Assembly (NCBI GenBank): GCA_946528555.1
Contig: CAMMYS010000034.1
Coordinates: forward strand, 1 to 7,739
Source: an uncultured Mycoplasmatota bacterium
GTDB lineage: Bacteria > Bacillota_I > Bacilli_A > RF39 > UBA660
Direction of reading: 5' to 3'
DNA length: 7,739 nt
Positions 5,863 through 7,739 of this stretch are shown here, in pieces. The notes below the pieces were generated by a model. It saw only the letters and a list, made by a program, of their open reading frames with translations, did not search any database and was not told the origin of the DNA. A program made the position numbers and the translations under genes. Within the stretch, counting starts at the first letter, position 1, and every line of letters begins with the position of its first letter.

Positions 5863-6678
5863 ATGAATAGAAAAGGTTTTACATTAACAGAATTATTAGT
5901 TGTTATAGCAATTATTGGTGTATTAAGTGTTATTATTATACCAAGTGTTGTTAAAATTAATGAAAGTATTAATGAAAGGGAGTTTGAACAAAGAAAATCA
6001 TACATTGAAACAGCAGCAGAAAGTTATGCTAGTGACAAACCAGATATCTTCCAAGGAGAAGATGAAGCATATGTATATGTATGGCAATTAGTCAGTGAAG
6101 GATATTTAAATGCAGATTTAGATTCAACTGATGAAGCTTGTCATTATGTTGCTAATTTAGATGGTAGTGAATTAACTGAAATCCTTGAAGGATCAGATTT
6201 AGCTAAAACATTATTATCAGCAGGATGTGTAAGTGATCCAAGGAATTCAACTTCATTAAACTCAAAACAAGTTAAATTAACTAGAAAGACTGTAGGTATT
6301 GTTGCTGAACTTGTTGATAACGCAGGAGAAACACCAGATGATGGAAGTATTGATACATTAGTTAAAAAAGTTTGTAAAGCTATAGATGATGGAAGAGTAA
6401 CTGCTAAATCATTAAATGGTAATGCTTGTAAATGTGTTACTCAAAGTGGAGATGTAGTTGCTTTAACTGGTGATGGAGTTTCTTGTATTATTTCAAGTAC
6501 AGATGAATCAGGAAATGTAGATAACTGGTTAAAATATGGTTCTTCTACAGCAAACTGGAGAGTAGTTGGATTATATTCAGTTAAGAAAGATAATGTTTCA
6601 GGAAATCCAAACTGTGCTAATAATAGAACACAATGTGAAGTTGTTGCTAAGATTATTACTAGTGGAGTAGTTGATTAA
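5863..6678 (+). CDS. Prepilin-like protein with type IV pilin N-terminal methylation/cleavage motif
   Basis: A 271-aa protein that begins MNRKGFTLTELL: a short basic leader, the Gly|Phe prepilin peptidase site after residue 5, and Glu at mature position 5. A hydrophobic helix follows (residues ~6-30). By family knowledge a PilD-type peptidase would remove five residues and methylate the Phe, giving a ~266-aa pilin or pseudopilin anchored in the membrane and possibly assembled into a fibre. The outer domain is not recognised. It has eight Cys (93, 122, 171, 189, 191, 208, 251, 258), an even number compatible with disulphides, and an aromatic C-terminal part with NWLKYG (221-226) and NWRVVGLY (231-238). 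The ATG at 5863 has GAGG (5851-5854) at 8-nt spacing and places the cleavage motif at the N terminus. An in-frame TTG at 5782 would start inside ysxC and put an implausible 27 residues before it. No peptidase, ATPase or other pilus gene is in the window, so a pilus, competence or adhesion role is open. Confidence 0.87.
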   Translation: MNRKGFTLTELLVVIAIIGVLSVIIIPSVVKINESINEREFEQRKSYIETAAESYASDKPDIFQGEDEAYVYVWQLVSEGYLNADLDSTDEACHYVANLDGSELTEILEGSDLAKTLLSAGCVSDPRNSTSLNSKQVKLTRKTVGIVAELVDNAGETPDDGSIDTLVKKVCKAIDDGRVTAKSLNGNACKCVTQSGDVVALTGDGVSCIISSTDESGNVDNWLKYGSSTANWRVVGLYSVKKDNVSGNPNCANNRTQCEVVAKIITSGVVD

Positions 6679-6687
6679 TTTAAATAT

Positions 6688-6720
6688 AAAAAATAATGTT
6701 TTAAAACATTATTTTTTTTT
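6688..6720 (+). terminator. Intrinsic terminator of the prepilin gene
   Basis: AAATAATGTT (6691-6700) pairs with AACATTATTT (6705-6714) around TTAA, extended by further A-T pairs from 6688, and followed by an unbroken T run to 6720. The A run on the left side means it could also act on the opposite strand, but no gene is seen there. Confidence 0.88.
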
Positions 6721-6731
6721 ACATTGAAATA

Positions 6732-6740
6732 TGATAAAAT
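6732..6740 (+). promoter_or_regulatory. Putative extended -10 promoter of the hydrolase-like gene
   Basis: TGATAAAAT (6732-6740) is TG-N-TAAAAT, five of six -10 bases plus the TG extension. No convincing -35 box is found at the right distance; the region 17 nt upstream is the T run of the preceding terminator. Start of transcription near 6747 would leave a 5' leader of only about 15 nt. Confidence 0.45.
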
Positions 6741-6761
6741 CTTTATAGTAGGTGATAATAT

Positions 6762-7739
6762 ATGGGAGTACTAAGACCAGGAACATATGATAATGGAAGA
6801 GTAGTAGATATGGGTGGAGCATATGTATTTATTCCAAATAATTTGGATAAAAATGCAACAGCTACTATTATTAATCCAGGACAAGGATCTTTTTATACAA
6901 TGTGTAATAACTTGTATAATCCAGTTATTCAAAAGAATTGTGATCAAATAGTTGTAATACCTAAATATGATGGTTATATGTATGGAGAACAAGCAATGCA
7001 AAATGCATATAACAGAAGTATGAAATATATAAATCAAATATGCAATGAAAATGGTTCAACTTTAGTAGCAGTTAATACATTAGGTTCAAGTGCAGGAGAT
7101 AGATATTCATTAAAAGAATTCTCAAATGCATGTAGAGATGGTGTAGATAATGGATATTGTGTAATAACTGGAGCTTCTACAATTCAAGGAGCTAATCAAG
7201 CAGGACAAAAATATAATTATGGACCAAACTGGGCATTTTTAACAGATGAAGAATACAGTCATATGAAAGGTAGAACTGTATATGTATTTGAAGGAAAAGC
7301 AGCAGAAAAATATAGTTATGTTCAAGCATTAGTAAAGCATGGTGTAAATGTAGTATTAGTAGAATGTAAATCAGCTGGCCATGATGCTTTATCATGGAAC
7401 CCATTAAGAACAAATATATTTGACCTATTAGAAGGAGATCCTGATGGTTTCTTAGCTAATGATAATTATTCTTTCTGGAGATGTGTTGATCCTGAAGGTA
7501 AAACTTGGGTTAATATGTCTGATGAAGAAGTAAGAGAAGCATCAAGTTCTAACTTCTTAGAAGTATTAGTTAATAAATATGACAATTTAGCAGACTTAGC
7601 AGATCATTATAGAAGTACTGGAGATACTCTTGCTTCTAATTTATGTATAGTAAGTAATTCAATGAATGAATTAAAAGGAAAGATAACAGAACATCAAGAT
7701 TTGAATTACACAAAAGAATCAGATAATGAAGCAAGCATA
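6762..7739 (+). CDS. Probable alpha/beta-hydrolase-fold protein (3' end missing)
   Basis: The ATG at 6762 has AGGTGA (6750-6755) at 6-nt spacing and opens a frame of 326 codons still open at the window edge. The family is not recognised by name. Visible features fit an alpha/beta hydrolase: strand QIVVIPKYDG (62-71), strand plus nucleophile elbow LVAVNTLGSSAGD with GxSxG Ser 110, a later strand YCVITGAS (132-139), then TVYVFEG (172-178), KHGVNVVLVE (192-201) and KSAGHDAL (203-210). This last order resembles the usual acid strand, last strand and catalytic His; His 207 is the candidate, with Glu 177 or Glu 182 as acid. After ~280 the protein becomes polar and helical (LASNLCIVSNSMNELKGKI), perhaps a coiled or WXG/LXG-like tail, which is speculative. 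There is no signal peptide or membrane segment near the start. Six Cys lie in the first 241 residues. It lies just after the prepilin gene but has its own promoter and an intervening terminator, so a functional link is unproven. Confidence 0.72.
   Translation, partial: MGVLRPGTYDNGRVVDMGGAYVFIPNNLDKNATATIINPGQGSFYTMCNNLYNPVIQKNCDQIVVIPKYDGYMYGEQAMQNAYNRSMKYINQICNENGSTLVAVNTLGSSAGDRYSLKEFSNACRDGVDNGYCVITGASTIQGANQAGQKYNYGPNWAFLTDEEYSHMKGRTVYVFEGKAAEKYSYVQALVKHGVNVVLVECKSAGHDALSWNPLRTNIFDLLEGDPDGFLANDNYSFWRCVDPEGKTWVNMSDEEVREASSSNFLEVLVNKYDNLADLADHYRSTGDTLASNLCIVSNSMNELKGKITEHQDLNYTKESDNEASI

Noticed and set aside
6771..7413. Two minus-strand ORFs (6771-7037 and 7192-7413)
   Set aside because: Both are opposite the hydrolase-like gene, whose + strand frame has a good ribosome binding site and fold-like motifs; the antisense products are low-complexity hydrophobic.
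1..7739. tRNA, rRNA, CRISPR array, insertion sequence or prophage attachment site
   Set aside because: I saw no spaced direct repeats, transposase motifs, terminal inverted repeats or cloverleaf-like segments anywhere in the window.

Overview
The window is very AT-rich DNA with A/T-ending codons, Shine-Dalgarno sequences close to AGGAGGTGA and sigma-A type promoters. This points to a low-GC Firmicute. Trp is encoded by TGG throughout, no gene carries an internal TGA, and ysxC ends at TGA, so the standard bacterial code fits better than the Mycoplasma code. A member of the Bacilli near the Mollicutes/Erysipelotrichia, possibly an uncultured gut lineage, is a reasonable guess, but the sequence alone does not fix the taxon. 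All supported genes are on the + strand.

Layout: (1) nt 2-1012, the 3' end of a hybrid sensor histidine kinase (end of the dimerisation helix, ATPase domain, receiver domain), closed by a strong terminator. (2) nt 1030-2979, a self-contained unit: a promoter whose -35 box lies inside that terminator, a 27-codon leader ORF with an excellent ribosome binding site, a hairpin inside the leader ORF, an intrinsic terminator, and then an ABC exporter gene starting 18 nt after the terminator. This has the architecture of a translation-coupled attenuator controlling a multidrug-type ABC transporter. (3) nt 3004-5830, an ackA-nrnA-ysxC operon (acetate kinase, nanoRNase/pAp phosphatase, ribosome-assembly GTPase) with tight spacing and one 14-nt overlap. 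(4) nt 5807-6720, a single prepilin-like gene with its own promoter and terminator. (5) nt 6732 to the window end, an incomplete gene for a probable alpha/beta-hydrolase-fold protein carrying a GSSAG nucleophile motif.

The genes are mostly independent transcription units rather than one pathway. The operon joins housekeeping energy metabolism (ATP from acetyl phosphate), turnover of short RNA and pAp, and large-subunit ribosome assembly. The kinase, ABC exporter, prepilin and hydrolase look like sensing and envelope functions. At several gene borders the terminator of one gene overlaps the promoter of the next, so intergenic spaces are very compact.

The most interesting element is the leader ORF plus attenuator at 1030-1245. 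Second are the two substitutions in conserved active-site motifs of the acetate kinase, and third the unidentified hydrolase-like protein at the right edge.
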